The notes under the pieces are model-generated. The model saw nothing but the letters and a program-made list of their open reading frames with translations, was not told the DNA's origin and did no database searches. DNA of 64,000 bases from NCBI RefSeq assembly GCF_011045115.1, contig NZ_JAAKZG010000001.1:372001-436000 (forward strand). Direction: 5' to 3'. Shown here piece by piece: positions 1 to 16,762 of this stretch (positions are counted from its first letter, which is position 1; each line of letters opens with the position of its first letter). Position numbers and translations under genes: made by a program. Origin of the DNA: Mesorhizobium zhangyense. Lineage in GTDB: Bacteria > Pseudomonadota > Alphaproteobacteria > Rhizobiales > Rhizobiaceae.

Positions 1-79
1 CCTCGTGTGGTGCCCCTTTGAATTGTGGCGGGGCATACCTATATCGGCTTCAACACTGAAATCGGAGCGGCCGTCCCGA
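1..79. other. Unassigned 5' edge of window
   Basis: No gene, RNA or clear signal is recognised before the RIME-like repeat. Short open frames across this part have no recognisable family or coding character and cross the palindromes that follow, so none is called. A gene could end just outside the window. Confidence 0.4.
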
Positions 80-183
80 CTAGATCGCCGTGCGTCCATT
101 CGGACGCACAAAGGACGATCTAGCACTTTGAATGAGCATCGGAATATTCCGAAAACCGGATTCCACTTTTCGGTCCGATGCTC
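80..183. repeat. RIME-like two-palindrome intergenic repeat
   Basis: Two adjacent compound palindromes are visible. The first has outer arms CTAGATCG (80-87) and CGATCTAG (116-123) around GTGCGTCC-ATTC-GGACGCAC (90-109). The second has outer arms GAGCATCGGA (134-143) and TCCGATGCTC (174-183) around CCGAAAA (149-155) and TTTTCGG (167-173). Two large palindromes of about 100 bp in total is the published layout of Rhizobium-specific intergenic mosaic elements, so this is probably a member or relative. It lies upstream of the tuf promoter region. No second copy was noticed in the window. Confidence 0.65.
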
Positions 184-212
184 TGGGTCGGCATCGAAAG
201 GTCAAAAGACTC

Positions 213-241
213 TTGTGTTTTTTGGCCTTTGTCGCTAATCG
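213..241 (+). promoter_or_regulatory. Candidate sigma-70 promoter of tuf copy 1
   Basis: TTGTGT (213-218) is followed after 17 bases by TAATCG (236-241), with GCTAAT overlapping. This is a weak match to the rhizobial CTTGAC-N17-CTATAT pattern. It sits about 50 bases before the tuf start codon, where a promoter is expected because nothing upstream is co-directional. Confidence 0.35.
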
Positions 242-289
242 CCCCGAATTCGAACCCAAACCGAAGCCCAGCCGCCAAGGAAAATATCA

Positions 290-1465
<1,176 letters not shown>

Positions 1466-1490
1466 TCGCCAAACCTTACGGTTTGTCAGG

Positions 1491-1521
1491 AAAGGGCGGC
1501 TTCGGCCGCCCTTTCTCTTTT
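1491..1521 (+). terminator. Intrinsic terminator of tuf copy 1
   Basis: AAAGGGCGGC (1491-1500), a TTCG tetraloop and GCCGCCCTTT (1505-1514) form a 10-bp stem followed by CTCTTTT. A smaller hairpin CAAACC-TTAC-GGTTTG (1470-1485) precedes it. Confidence 0.9.
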
Positions 1522-1572
1522 AAAGCGCCATCGCCGTTCCCATATGCTGCTTCCGCGAGCGAGGAGATTGCG

Positions 1573-2052
1573 ATGACGAAGGACGTTCCGACGCTTTACG
1601 ACTGGGCAGGCGGAGCCGAAGCGCTCGATCGACTGACCAGTGCCTTCTACGACAAGGTTCTGGCCGACCCGCTTCTGGAGCCTGTCTTTCGGCATATGTC
1701 GGGCGATCATCCCGCCCACGTCGCAGCCTTCATCGGCGAGGTGTTTGGCGGGCCGTCCGTCTATAGCGAGAAGCTCGGTGGTCACGCGGCGATGATAAAG
1801 CATCACCTTGGCCGCCATCTGACGGAAGAGCAGCGCCGGCGATGGATCGCGCTGATTCTCGATTCGGCGGACGAGGCCGAACTGCCCGACGATCCCGAGT
1901 TCCGCTCGGCACTGGTCGCCTATCTCGAATGGGGAACGAGGCTGGCCAAATTGAATTCGCAGGATGGCGCATCGCCGGAACTCAACGAGCCGATGCCGAA
2001 ATGGGGCTGGGGCGTTCCCGGCGGACCTTATCAACCGCCTTCCGCGAATTGA
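1573..2052 (+). CDS. Group II truncated hemoglobin
   Basis: A small heme protein of the 2-on-2 globin fold (trHb2, GlbO-like), a family tied to oxygen binding or peroxide and nitric-oxide chemistry in the cytoplasm. The 159-residue product has the family's TLYDWAGG start, the HPAHVAAFIGEVFGG segment, the proximal histidine region MIKHHLGR, the conserved G8 tryptophan in RRRW and the C-terminal PKWGWG block. The open frame extends upstream to 1483, but that runs through the tuf terminator; the ATG at 1573 has GAGGAGAT just before it. It has no partner gene in the tuf-tRNA-Trp interval and is probably transcribed alone. Confidence 0.88.
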   Translation: MTKDVPTLYDWAGGAEALDRLTSAFYDKVLADPLLEPVFRHMSGDHPAHVAAFIGEVFGGPSVYSEKLGGHAAMIKHHLGRHLTEEQRRRWIALILDSADEAELPDDPEFRSALVAYLEWGTRLAKLNSQDGASPELNEPMPKWGWGVPGGPYQPPSAN

Positions 2053-2117
2053 GACGTTCGAAAACCATTCTCGGCTCTTGAAACGCAGGCATCTTTGTGA
2101 AATGAAGCAGCCGCGAT

Positions 2118-2193
<76 letters not shown>

Positions 2194-2296
2194 GCAACGC
2201 AGACCTTACGGTCGCGAATTGTCGACATAGCCGTTGACGGGACGATTGGATGGTTCCGGCAAAGGGCGTTTGGCAGGTAAGACGGATTTTAGGCAC

Positions 2297-2325
2297 TTGC
2301 ATGTGTCGGGAATCGGTTTTATGTA
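2297..2325 (+). promoter_or_regulatory. Candidate promoter of secE-nusG
   Basis: TTGCAT (2297-2302), 17 bases, then TATGTA (2320-2325). It lies in the 310-base gap between tRNA-Trp and secE and would give a leader of about 170 nt. No gene was recognised in the rest of the gap. Co-transcription with the tRNA is also possible, since no terminator was seen after it. Confidence 0.5.
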
Positions 2326-2503
2326 GACACAACGGACACGCGGCGCGTGGAGCTGAACGATCGGCTTTACGCGCCCGAAATGCATGGGCGGAATATCGGC
2401 GCTGATTCGCGACGGATTTCGGTACCAGGCAAAGGCAGCTCCCGGCCAACGGGAACATCCAAGAGGCTCGGGTCTTTCCGGGTCTTCGAAAGCAGAGCGG
2501 CAA

Positions 2504-2707
2504 ATGGCGTCAAAAACCACCAATCCTTTCACCTTCCTGCAGCAGGTAAGGTCGGAGACGGCAAAGGTGACTTGGCCGTCGCGGCGCGAAACGGTGATCT
2601 CGACGATCATGGTTCTCGTGTTTGCGGTGATTGCGATGATCTTTTTCTTCGCTGCCGATCAGTTAATGGCTCTCGGTGTCGAGTTGATCCTCGGCATCGG
2701 CCGCTGA
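2504..2707 (+). CDS. secE: Preprotein translocase subunit SecE
   Basis: SecE is the clamp subunit of the SecYEG channel in the inner membrane. The 67-residue short form has one cytoplasmic amphipathic segment with the conserved VRSETAKVTWPSRRE block, then a single transmembrane helix (about residues 29-50). The open frame extends 40 codons upstream, but the family starts at MASKTTNPF, so the ATG at 2504 is chosen. nusG follows 28 bases later, the usual secE-nusG pairing. Confidence 0.95.
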   Translation: MASKTTNPFTFLQQVRSETAKVTWPSRRETVISTIMVLVFAVIAMIFFFAADQLMALGVELILGIGR

Positions 2708-2735
2708 ATACCGGCGAATACGGAGAAGTTTTGAG

Positions 2736-3263
2736 ATGACTGCGCGGTGGTACATCGTCCACGCTTACTCGAATTTCGAGAAGAAGGTCGCCGAGGATAT
2801 TGTCAACAAGGCCAAGCAGAAGGGCCTGAGCGACCAGATCGAGCAGATCGTCGTGCCGACCGAAAAGGTCGTGGAAGTGCGTCGCGGCCGCAAGGTCGAT
2901 GCCGAGCGCAAGTTCTTTCCGGGCTATGTGCTGCTCAAGGCGCATCTCACGGATGCCGTGTTCTCGCTCGTGAAGAATACGCCGAAGGTCACGGGTTTTC
3001 TCGGTGACTCGAAGCCGGTGCCGATTACGGAAGCTGAAGCTCAGCGCATCCTGAACCAGGTTCAGGAAGGCGTCGAGCGGCCGAAGCCGTCGGTTACCTT
3101 CGAAATCGGCGAAGCCATCCGTGTCTCGGATGGACCGTTCGCCTCGTTCAACGGTTTCGTCCAGGAAGTGGACGAGGAGCGGGCGCGGCTCAAGGTGGAA
3201 GTTTCGATCTTCGGGCGCGCCGTGCCTGTCGATCTCGAATTCGGACAGGTCGAAAAGGGCTGA
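2736..3263 (+). CDS. nusG: Transcription termination/antitermination factor NusG
   Basis: NusG binds the clamp of RNA polymerase through its NGN domain and bridges to Rho or ribosomal S10 through its KOW domain. The 175-residue product starts MTARWYIVHAYSNFEKKV, contains the FFPGYVLL element of the NGN domain near residue 65, and ends with a KOW domain (GEAIRVSDGPFASFNGFV). The length is normal. It follows secE and precedes the L11 operon by 157 bases. Confidence 0.97.
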   Translation: MTARWYIVHAYSNFEKKVAEDIVNKAKQKGLSDQIEQIVVPTEKVVEVRRGRKVDAERKFFPGYVLLKAHLTDAVFSLVKNTPKVTGFLGDSKPVPITEAEAQRILNQVQEGVERPKPSVTFEIGEAIRVSDGPFASFNGFVQEVDEERARLKVEVSIFGRAVPVDLEFGQVEKG

Positions 3264-3384
3264 TCCGAAAGCTCGTTGCCGGTTCTGGCGACGGGCAGGC
3301 GGCGGACGCAAGTCTGTTGTCGAAGTGGTGGGAGGAAGAGGCGGCTTAGCCGGCCGTGGTCTTCCGAACCACCAAACTGCAACC

Positions 3385-3400
3385 GCCGGAATATTCCGGC
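3385..3400. other. 16-bp perfect palindrome upstream of rplK
   Basis: GCCGGAATATTCCGGC is a perfect palindrome 20 bases before the rplK start, in the 157-base nusG-rplK spacer. It could be a small RNA hairpin near the ribosome-binding site or a protein site. No -35/-10 pair was recognised in the spacer. Confidence 0.5.
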
Positions 3401-3420
3401 TTTGAAACAAGGCAGAGAGA

Positions 3421-3849
3421 ATGGCTAAGAAAATTGCAGGCCAGCTCAAGCTTCAGGTCTCCGCGGGATCGGCAACGCCGTCGCCCCCGATCGGCCCTGC
3501 GCTTGGTCAGCGTGGCATCAACATCATGGAATTCTGCAAGGCGTTCAATGCGCAGACGCAGGAAATGGAAAAGGGTTCGCCTGTTCCGGTCGTGATTACG
3601 TACTATCAGGACAAGTCGTTCACCTTCGTCATGAAGACGCCGCCGGTGTCCTACTTCCTGAAGAAGGCCGCTGGCCTGAAGTCGGGTTCCAAGGAGCCGG
3701 GCAAGGTCGGTGCAGGCAAGATCAGCCGCGACAAGGTGCGCGAGATCGCCGAAGCCAAGATGAAGGACTTGAACGCGAACGACGTGGAAGCGGCGATGCG
3801 CATGGTCGAAGGTTCCGCCCGCTCGATGGGCCTGGAAGTGGTGGGCTGA
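3421..3849 (+). CDS. rplK: 50S ribosomal protein L11
   Basis: L11 binds the GTPase-associated region of 23S rRNA and takes part in factor binding and stringent signalling. The 142-residue product has the proline-rich N-terminal domain ([22 protein letters not shown]) and the C-terminal RNA-binding domain ending near [10 protein letters not shown]. Length is normal. rplA follows after 4 bases, so the two are translated from one message. Confidence 0.97.
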   Translation: MAKKIAGQLKLQVSAGSATPSPPIGPALGQRGINIMEFCKAFNAQTQEMEKGSPVPVVITYYQDKSFTFVMKTPPVSYFLKKAAGLKSGSKEPGKVGAGKISRDKVREIAEAKMKDLNANDVEAAMRMVEGSARSMGLEVVG

Positions 3850-3853
3850 GATC

Positions 3854-4552
3854 ATGGCAAAGATTGCAAAGCGCGTAGCAAAGTCCCGCGAGGGCATTGA
3901 CGTCAACAAGGCTTACGGCCTGGGCGAAGCGATCCAGCTTCTCAAGGATCGTTCCAAGGTCAAGTTCGACGAGACCATCGAAATCTCGATGAATCTCGGC
4001 GTTGATCCGCGTCACGCCGACCAGATGGTCCGCGGCGTCGTCAACCTGCCGAACGGCACGGGCCGCACGGTTCGCGTCGCGGTGTTCGCCAAGGATGCCA
4101 AGGCTGATGAAGCCCGCGCTGCTGGCGCTGACATCGTTGGTGCGGAAGATCTGGTCGAGATCGTCCAGAAGGGCACGATCGATTTCGATCGCTGCATCGC
4201 CACGCCGGACATGATGCCGCTGGTCGGCCGTCTCGGTAAGGTCCTCGGACCCCGCGGCATGATGCCGAACCCGAAGGTCGGCACCGTGACCATGGACATC
4301 GCCGCCGCCGTCAAGGCGTCCAAGGGTGGCGCGGTCGAGTTCCGCGTCGAAAAGGCCGGCATCATTCATGGCGGCGTCGGCAAGGTTTCCTTCGACGTCA
4401 CGGCGCTGGAAGAAAACATCCGTGCCTTCGCCGATGCGGTGAACAAGGCCAAGCCGGCTGGCGCCAAGGGCGTCTACGTCAAGAAGGTGTCCGTCACCTC
4501 GACGATGGGCCCCGGCCTGAAGGTCGATCTCTCGACCCTCGCCACGGCTTGA
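3854..4552 (+). CDS. rplA: 50S ribosomal protein L1
   Basis: L1 forms the L1 stalk and helps release deacylated tRNA; in E. coli it also represses translation of its own L11-L1 message. The 232-residue product has the conserved [17 protein letters not shown] block and the closing [15 protein letters not shown]. It lies 4 bases after rplK. A hairpin-rich leader follows before rplJ. Confidence 0.97.
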   Translation: MAKIAKRVAKSREGIDVNKAYGLGEAIQLLKDRSKVKFDETIEISMNLGVDPRHADQMVRGVVNLPNGTGRTVRVAVFAKDAKADEARAAGADIVGAEDLVEIVQKGTIDFDRCIATPDMMPLVGRLGKVLGPRGMMPNPKVGTVTMDIAAAVKASKGGAVEFRVEKAGIIHGGVGKVSFDVTALEENIRAFADAVNKAKPAGAKGVYVKKVSVTSTMGPGLKVDLSTLATA

Positions 4553-4915
4553 TCGATTGAATTGGGGTCAGGCTGTAATGGCCTGATTCCCTGAAGAATT
4601 CCGGGTCTTAACCGACCCGGATCCGAAGGCGGGAAACCGCTTTCGGAAATCCTGTCCGAGATTGCAGGCGGCTCGCCTTAATTCATATGGGCCTGCATGA
4701 GACGGGTGAAGACCCGACAACGGAGCGACCGCTCCAATGAAAGGTTCGAACCGTGTTTGCCTTTTGTCTGCACACCGGCGTGCTGGTGTGGCGATAAGGG
4801 GGGCAGGATCCTCGAGCGCCGTTCGGGAGATCTGGAATTTCTGGATAGCCCGCCCGGCAAAAGGCAACCCCGGCAGTCATTTCACAGTGAGATGGCTGTC
4901 AACTGGAGATAGGCA
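4553..4915 (+). promoter_or_regulatory. Structured L10-type leader between rplA and rplJ
   Basis: The 363-base non-coding stretch holds serial hairpins: TCAGGC/GCCTGA (4568-4586); CCGGGTC/GACCCGG (4601-4620); TCCGAAGGCGG-GAAA-CCGCTTTCGGA (4622-4647); then GGGTGAAGACCC and GGAGC/GCTCC helices at about 4703-4735; and ACACC/GGTGT further on. In bacteria this position carries the L10 leader, where the L10-(L7/L12)4 complex binds its own message. That role is inferred from location and fold; the exact L10-binding kink-turn was not modelled. No clear promoter was found inside. Confidence 0.6.
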
Positions 4916-5434
4916 GTGGACAGAGCGGAAAAACGCGAACTCGTCACGGGCCTGAATGAAGCGTTCTCGAACGCAGGTTCAGTCGTCGTGGCCCACTATG
5001 CCGGTATCACCGTTGCGCAGATGAACGATCTTCGTTCGAAAATGCGTGCAGCCGGTGGCACCGTCAAAGTCGCGAAGAACCGCCTCGCCAAAATCGCTCT
5101 TCAGGGCACGGAATCCGAAAGCATCATCGACCTGTTCACCGGACAGACGCTGATTGCCTATTCGGAAGATCCAATTGCCGCGCCGAAGGTCGCGTCCGAT
5201 TTCGCCAAGGGCAATGACAAGCTTGTCATTCTCGGCGGCTCGATGGGCACGACCGCACTCAACGCCGACGGTGTGAAGGCTCTTGCCACACTCCCGTCGC
5301 TCGATGAGCTGCGCGCACGTCTGGTTGGCATGATCGCCACCCCGGCTACCAGGATCGCCCAGGTCGTCAACGCACCGGCAGCTCAGCTTGCCCGCGTGTT
5401 TGGCGCCTATGCCCGGAAGGACGAGGCGGCATGA
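4916..5434 (+). CDS. rplJ: 50S ribosomal protein L10
   Basis: L10 anchors L7/L12 dimers to the ribosome. The start is GTG at 4916, preceded by GGAGATAGG; the family's [10 protein letters not shown] begins there. The 172-residue product has the conserved KNRLAKIAL and [20 protein letters not shown] segments and a C-terminal helix for L7/L12 binding. rplL follows after 52 bases. The GTG start fits a gene whose product is controlled translationally. Confidence 0.96.
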   Translation: MDRAEKRELVTGLNEAFSNAGSVVVAHYAGITVAQMNDLRSKMRAAGGTVKVAKNRLAKIALQGTESESIIDLFTGQTLIAYSEDPIAAPKVASDFAKGNDKLVILGGSMGTTALNADGVKALATLPSLDELRARLVGMIATPATRIAQVVNAPAAQLARVFGAYARKDEAA

Positions 5435-5486
5435 GGTTGTTCCTCGCTGTCATCAACATTTGTTCGAACTTTGAAGGAAACTAAAA

Positions 5487-5864
5487 ATGACTGATCTCAC
5501 CAAGATCGTAGACGACCTTTCGAAGCTGACCGTCCTCGAGGCGGCCGAGCTGTCGAAGCTTCTGGAAGAAAAGTGGGGCGTTTCGGCTGCGGCTCCCGTG
5601 GCTGTTGCTGCTGCTGGCGGGGGTGCCGCTGCTGCTGCTCCGGTTGAAGAGAAGACCGAATTCGACGTCGTTCTCGTCGACGCCGGCGCTCAGAAGATCA
5701 ACGTGATCAAGGAAGTGCGTGCGATCACCGGTCTCGGCCTCAAGGAAGCCAAGGACCTGGTGGAAGCCGCTCCGAAGCCGGTCAAGGAAGCCGTCAACAA
5801 GGCGGATGCCGACAAGATCAAGGCTCAGCTCGAAGCAGCTGGCGCCAAGGTCGAACTGAAGTAA
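5487..5864 (+). CDS. rplL: 50S ribosomal protein L7/L12
   Basis: L7/L12 is the multi-copy stalk protein that recruits translational GTPases. The 125-residue product has an N-terminal dimerisation domain, an Ala/Gly-rich hinge at about residues 36-52 and the conserved C-terminal domain ([20 protein letters not shown]). Length is normal. Hairpins follow the stop codon before rpoB. Confidence 0.97.
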   Translation: MTDLTKIVDDLSKLTVLEAAELSKLLEEKWGVSAAAPVAVAAAGGGAAAAAPVEEKTEFDVVLVDAGAQKINVIKEVRAITGLGLKEAKDLVEAAPKPVKEAVNKADADKIKAQLEAAGAKVELK

Positions 5865-5877
5865 GCGTTACGGCTTT

Positions 5878-6012
5878 CGGCGGACGGTTTTGCCGTCCGC
5901 CGATCCCGCGTGACGCGAAAGCGTTTGGAGAACCTCTTTCCTGAAGGCCGGAAACGGCTTTCAGGAAACGGGTTTTCACCCGTTTCAGATGGACCGCCGG
6001 CGGAAGGCGGTC
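5878..6012 (+). promoter_or_regulatory. Hairpin array in the rplL-rpoB spacer
   Basis: Five hairpins are packed into 135 bases: a 10-bp stem (5878-5887/5893-5902, loop TTTTG); ACGC-GAAA-GCGT (5913-5924); a 14-bp stem with one G.U and a GAAA loop (5937-5950/5955-5968); AAACGGGT-TTTC-ACCCGTTT (5966-5985), which shares three bases with the previous stem; and GACCGCC/GGCGGTC (5992-6012). None has a U-tract, so they are not simple terminators. In E. coli this spacer holds an attenuator and an RNase III site; a similar role here is inferred. Confidence 0.65.
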
Positions 6013-6068
6013 ATGTATTGCAAGGCGCGAGATGCAGCGCGCCCCAAGAGAGGCAGCAAGGAGCGACG

Positions 6069-10211
<4,143 letters not shown>

Positions 10212-10219
10212 TCGAATAA

Positions 10220-10257
10220 GGCGAACCGCGGAACGCGATTGCGTTCTGCGGTTCGCC
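10220..10257 (+). promoter_or_regulatory. Long 17-bp hairpin between rpoB and rpoC
   Basis: GGCGAACCGCGGAACGC (10220-10236), loop GATT, then GCGTTCTGCGGTTCGCC (10241-10257): 17 pairs with one G.U. It starts 9 bases after the rpoB stop and has no U-tract. A perfect duplex of this length in an mRNA is a good RNase III substrate, so a processing site is the likeliest reading. A smaller GGGGCC/GGTCCC hairpin sits near the rpoC ribosome-binding site. Confidence 0.6.
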
Positions 10258-10402
10258 GACAAATTCATGCGGCCGCACGATCGGCTGCTCGTACGGATCC
10301 GGTGACGCCAGCGAAGCGGCGGCGATCGAGCGGATCACCCAAGGGGCTAAATCGCCCGGTAATATTCGAATAGGGGCCTTCGGTCCCGAGAAGGAGAACG
10401 GC

Positions 10403-14599
<4,197 letters not shown>

Positions 14600-14619
14600 G
14601 CTTTTGGGCTTTCGGAATA

Positions 14620-14658
14620 AAAAATGCCGCCGGGGTTACCCGGCGGCATTTTTGTTTG
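14620..14658 (+). terminator. Terminator of the rpoBC operon
   Basis: AAAAATGCCGCCGGG (14620-14634), loop GTTA, CCCGGCGGCATTTTT (14639-14653), then GTTTG. The A-tract/U-tract symmetry would let it act in both directions. Confidence 0.93.
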
Positions 14659-14700
14659 AGCCCGGATGCCTGCGAATAGCCGGACACTCCCATATGGGGG

Positions 14701-15061
14701 GTGACAGCACATCTACCGGAAGCCGATACTAGCCCGCACGATTGCCTACGGTGTCAGATTCGGGCGGGGATCCTGCGACCTAGATGATCTTGGTTCCGTT
14801 CGCGGGATATCGATGCAACAGAGGCGGTTTAATCACCTGCCTCGCGACACCGCCGATCTCTGTCCAGGGGGCATAGCCGACAACAGAAGAGATGGCAGGC
14901 GTTCTGCTTATGGCGGCTTCTTGCGCTGCGTGGTTTTGGCGGGCAAGCTCTAAGGGGAGCGGTTGAAGGATCAGTTTCAGTCTACGCGGCTTCGATTGGA
15001 GGTCTGACCTCCATCTCCGCGCTTTGGCCGTCCGGCTGTGCCCCATCCGGACGGCCTTTTT
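14701..15061 (+). ncRNA. Candidate sRNA between rpoC and a minus-strand gene
   Basis: No convincing protein gene lies in 14659-15088. A promoter-like pair GTGACA (14701-14706), 18 bases, GATACT (14725-14730) lies upstream of an orphan plus-strand terminator, GGCCGTCCGG (15026-15035), 11-nt loop, CCGGACGGCC (15047-15056), TTTTT (15057-15061). Together they could define a transcript of about 325 nt. The terminator is clear; the promoter and the RNA are inferred. An 88-codon minus-strand frame (14780-15046) was considered and left uncalled. Confidence 0.3.
15026..15061 (+). terminator. Orphan intrinsic terminator, plus strand
   Basis: A perfect 10-bp GC-rich stem is followed by five T on the plus strand. 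No plus-strand gene precedes it after the rpoC terminator. It could also stop transcription of the minus-strand gene ending at 15089, though without a U-tract in that direction. Confidence 0.75.
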
Positions 15062-15088
15062 GATTCTCGAATCAAGCGCAATTGGCGC

Positions 15089-15370
15089 TCAGGTCGCTTC
15101 GTTGAAGGTAACGATGGACACATCACCTTCCAGCGCGCCCTGAAATGCCGACAGATGCGGCTCGTCGTCGGGCTCGCCCTCCATATCGCCGATCTGGTCG
15201 AGCTCGGCTTCGGCATAGCCTTCCTTCGCCAGTGCCTCCAAAGCGCGGCGAACCGCCGAATCATCGTCCGGCGCGACCAGCATCACGTGGACTCCCTCCG
15301 ATTTCCCGCCTTTTCTGCGCCAGACTCGGCCTGTGATGATGGTTACGGGGCGTTCTTCGTTGTCATTCAT
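15089..15370 (-). CDS. Small conserved-type acidic protein, function unknown
   Basis: The 93-residue product has alternating hydrophobic strands and a charged middle: VTIITGRVW, VHVMLVAPDD, a helix AVRRALEALAKEGYAEAEL, an acidic stretch, then a strand ending VSIVTFNEA. The pattern suggests a small alpha/beta domain. There is no signal peptide, membrane segment or DNA-binding motif. The family was not recognised. The ATG at 15370 has GGA seven bases upstream; an in-frame ATG at 15382 is the alternative start. It is transcribed alone, away from rpsL. Its upstream region carries a 16-bp palindrome. Confidence 0.6.
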   Translation of the reverse strand: MNDNEERPVTIITGRVWRRKGGKSEGVHVMLVAPDDDSAVRRALEALAKEGYAEAELDQIGDMEGEPDDEPHLSAFQGALEGDVSIVTFNEAT

Positions 15371-15464
15371 AGGTGATTCCATTAATCAGTCAGCTATTGT
15401 CGTCCTTGAGCGGTTTTTCGCATGAAGATCGGGCAGGGGACAGACAAAAGCGTGTCACTTTCTT

Positions 15465-15480
15465 TTTCGCAATTGCGAAA
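15465..15480. promoter_or_regulatory. 16-bp perfect palindrome, possible operator
   Basis: TTTCGCAATTGCGAAA is a perfect palindrome about 95 bases upstream of the minus-strand gene and 77 bases upstream of the rpsL -35. It is flanked by TTTCTTT and AAAGAAA, which adds further dyad symmetry. A protein-binding site is plausible; the regulator is unknown. Confidence 0.4.
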
Positions 15481-15556
15481 TCGCGAAAGAAAATGTCGCC
15501 GACCGCGCCAGAGCCGTTCAAGTCGCGGTTTTGTTAAGATATTTGGGTGGTCGGGC

Positions 15557-15585
15557 TTGACGATGGGCGGGGTAGCGCGTATTAG
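15557..15585 (+). promoter_or_regulatory. Sigma-70 promoter of the str operon
   Basis: TTGACG (15557-15562), exactly 17 bases, TATTAG (15580-15585), with C before the -35 as in the rhizobial CTTGAC pattern. It is the best promoter candidate upstream of rpsL. Confidence 0.7.
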
Positions 15586-15834
15586 CCGCCTCGTCTGAAC
15601 CCATGTGAGGTCTGGCTTTCCAGCGCGACACGCTCTGGAGTTTGCCTCAAACAAGGTTCGTTTTACGAGCGACTACACATTTCCGGCGTGCATGAGGCGG
15701 GTTCCGCTTCCTCTGCTTTTGTTCGGGCGCACCGCGAATTCGCGGTTTGTGGCCCGAATTTGCGTATGGAAATACCGCTTGAAGCCGCCCGTGAATGGGC
15801 CCGAGACACGGAATTTGAGAGACAAGAGGGTTTA

Positions 15835-16206
15835 ATGCCTACCGTCAACCAGCTGATCCGCAAGCCGCGCATTGCGCCGGTAAAGCGCAATAAGGTTCCG
15901 GCCATGCAGGCCAATCCGCAGAAGCGGGGCGTCTGCACGCGCGTCTATACAACGACGCCGAAGAAGCCGAACTCCGCGCTCCGTAAGGTCGCGAAAATCC
16001 GCCTGACCAATGGCTTCGAAGTGATTGGCTACATTCCTGGTGAAGGTCACAACCTTCAGGAGCACTCCGTGGTCATGATCCGCGGCGGCCGCGTGAAGGA
16101 TCTTCCGGGTGTGCGTTACCACATCATCCGCGGCGTGCTCGACACGCAGGGCGTGAAGAACCGCAAGCAGCGCCGCTCGAAGTACGGCGCCAAGCGTCCG
16201 AAATAA
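15835..16206 (+). CDS. rpsL: 30S ribosomal protein S12
   Basis: S12 sits at the decoding centre and controls fidelity. The 123-residue product starts [12 protein letters not shown]; the frame is open 49 codons upstream, but the family start is at 15835 after AAGAGGG. The streptomycin-contact lysines are present in [16 protein letters not shown] and [13 protein letters not shown], so the protein looks streptomycin sensitive. It is the first gene of rpsL-rpsG-fusA-tuf. Confidence 0.98.
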   Translation: MPTVNQLIRKPRIAPVKRNKVPAMQANPQKRGVCTRVYTTTPKKPNSALRKVAKIRLTNGFEVIGYIPGEGHNLQEHSVVMIRGGRVKDLPGVRYHIIRGVLDTQGVKNRKQRRSKYGAKRPK

Positions 16207-16250
16207 GGTTTACCGGCTCAGGCGCCTTTGTTGCCGAGCCTCGAAGTTGA

Positions 16251-16733
<483 letters not shown>

Positions 16734-16762
16734 CGGCGCGAACGGACAGGAAGGCATCCATC

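Larger units (their letters stand above)
15383..15834. other. Divergent intergenic region upstream of rpsL
   Basis: This 452-base gap separates the small minus-strand gene from rpsL. It contains a palindrome near the minus-strand gene (15465-15480) and a good sigma-70 promoter for rpsL (15557-15585), giving an rpsL leader of about 240 nt. No gene is called: the open frame running from 15688 into rpsL has no recognisable family upstream of the true rpsL start. Confidence 0.6.

Noticed and set aside
5-238. Short frames upstream of tuf
   Set aside because: They cross the RIME-like palindromes and have no protein-like composition or ribosome-binding site.
5910-6068. Upstream extension of rpoB
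   Set aside because: The extra codons lie in the hairpin array; the family start with ribosome-binding site is at 6069.
14780-15046. 88-codon minus-strand frame between rpoC and the small unknown gene
   Set aside because: It begins inside the orphan terminator hairpin and has no recognised family, so a protein was not called, though its C-terminal half looks moderately protein-like.
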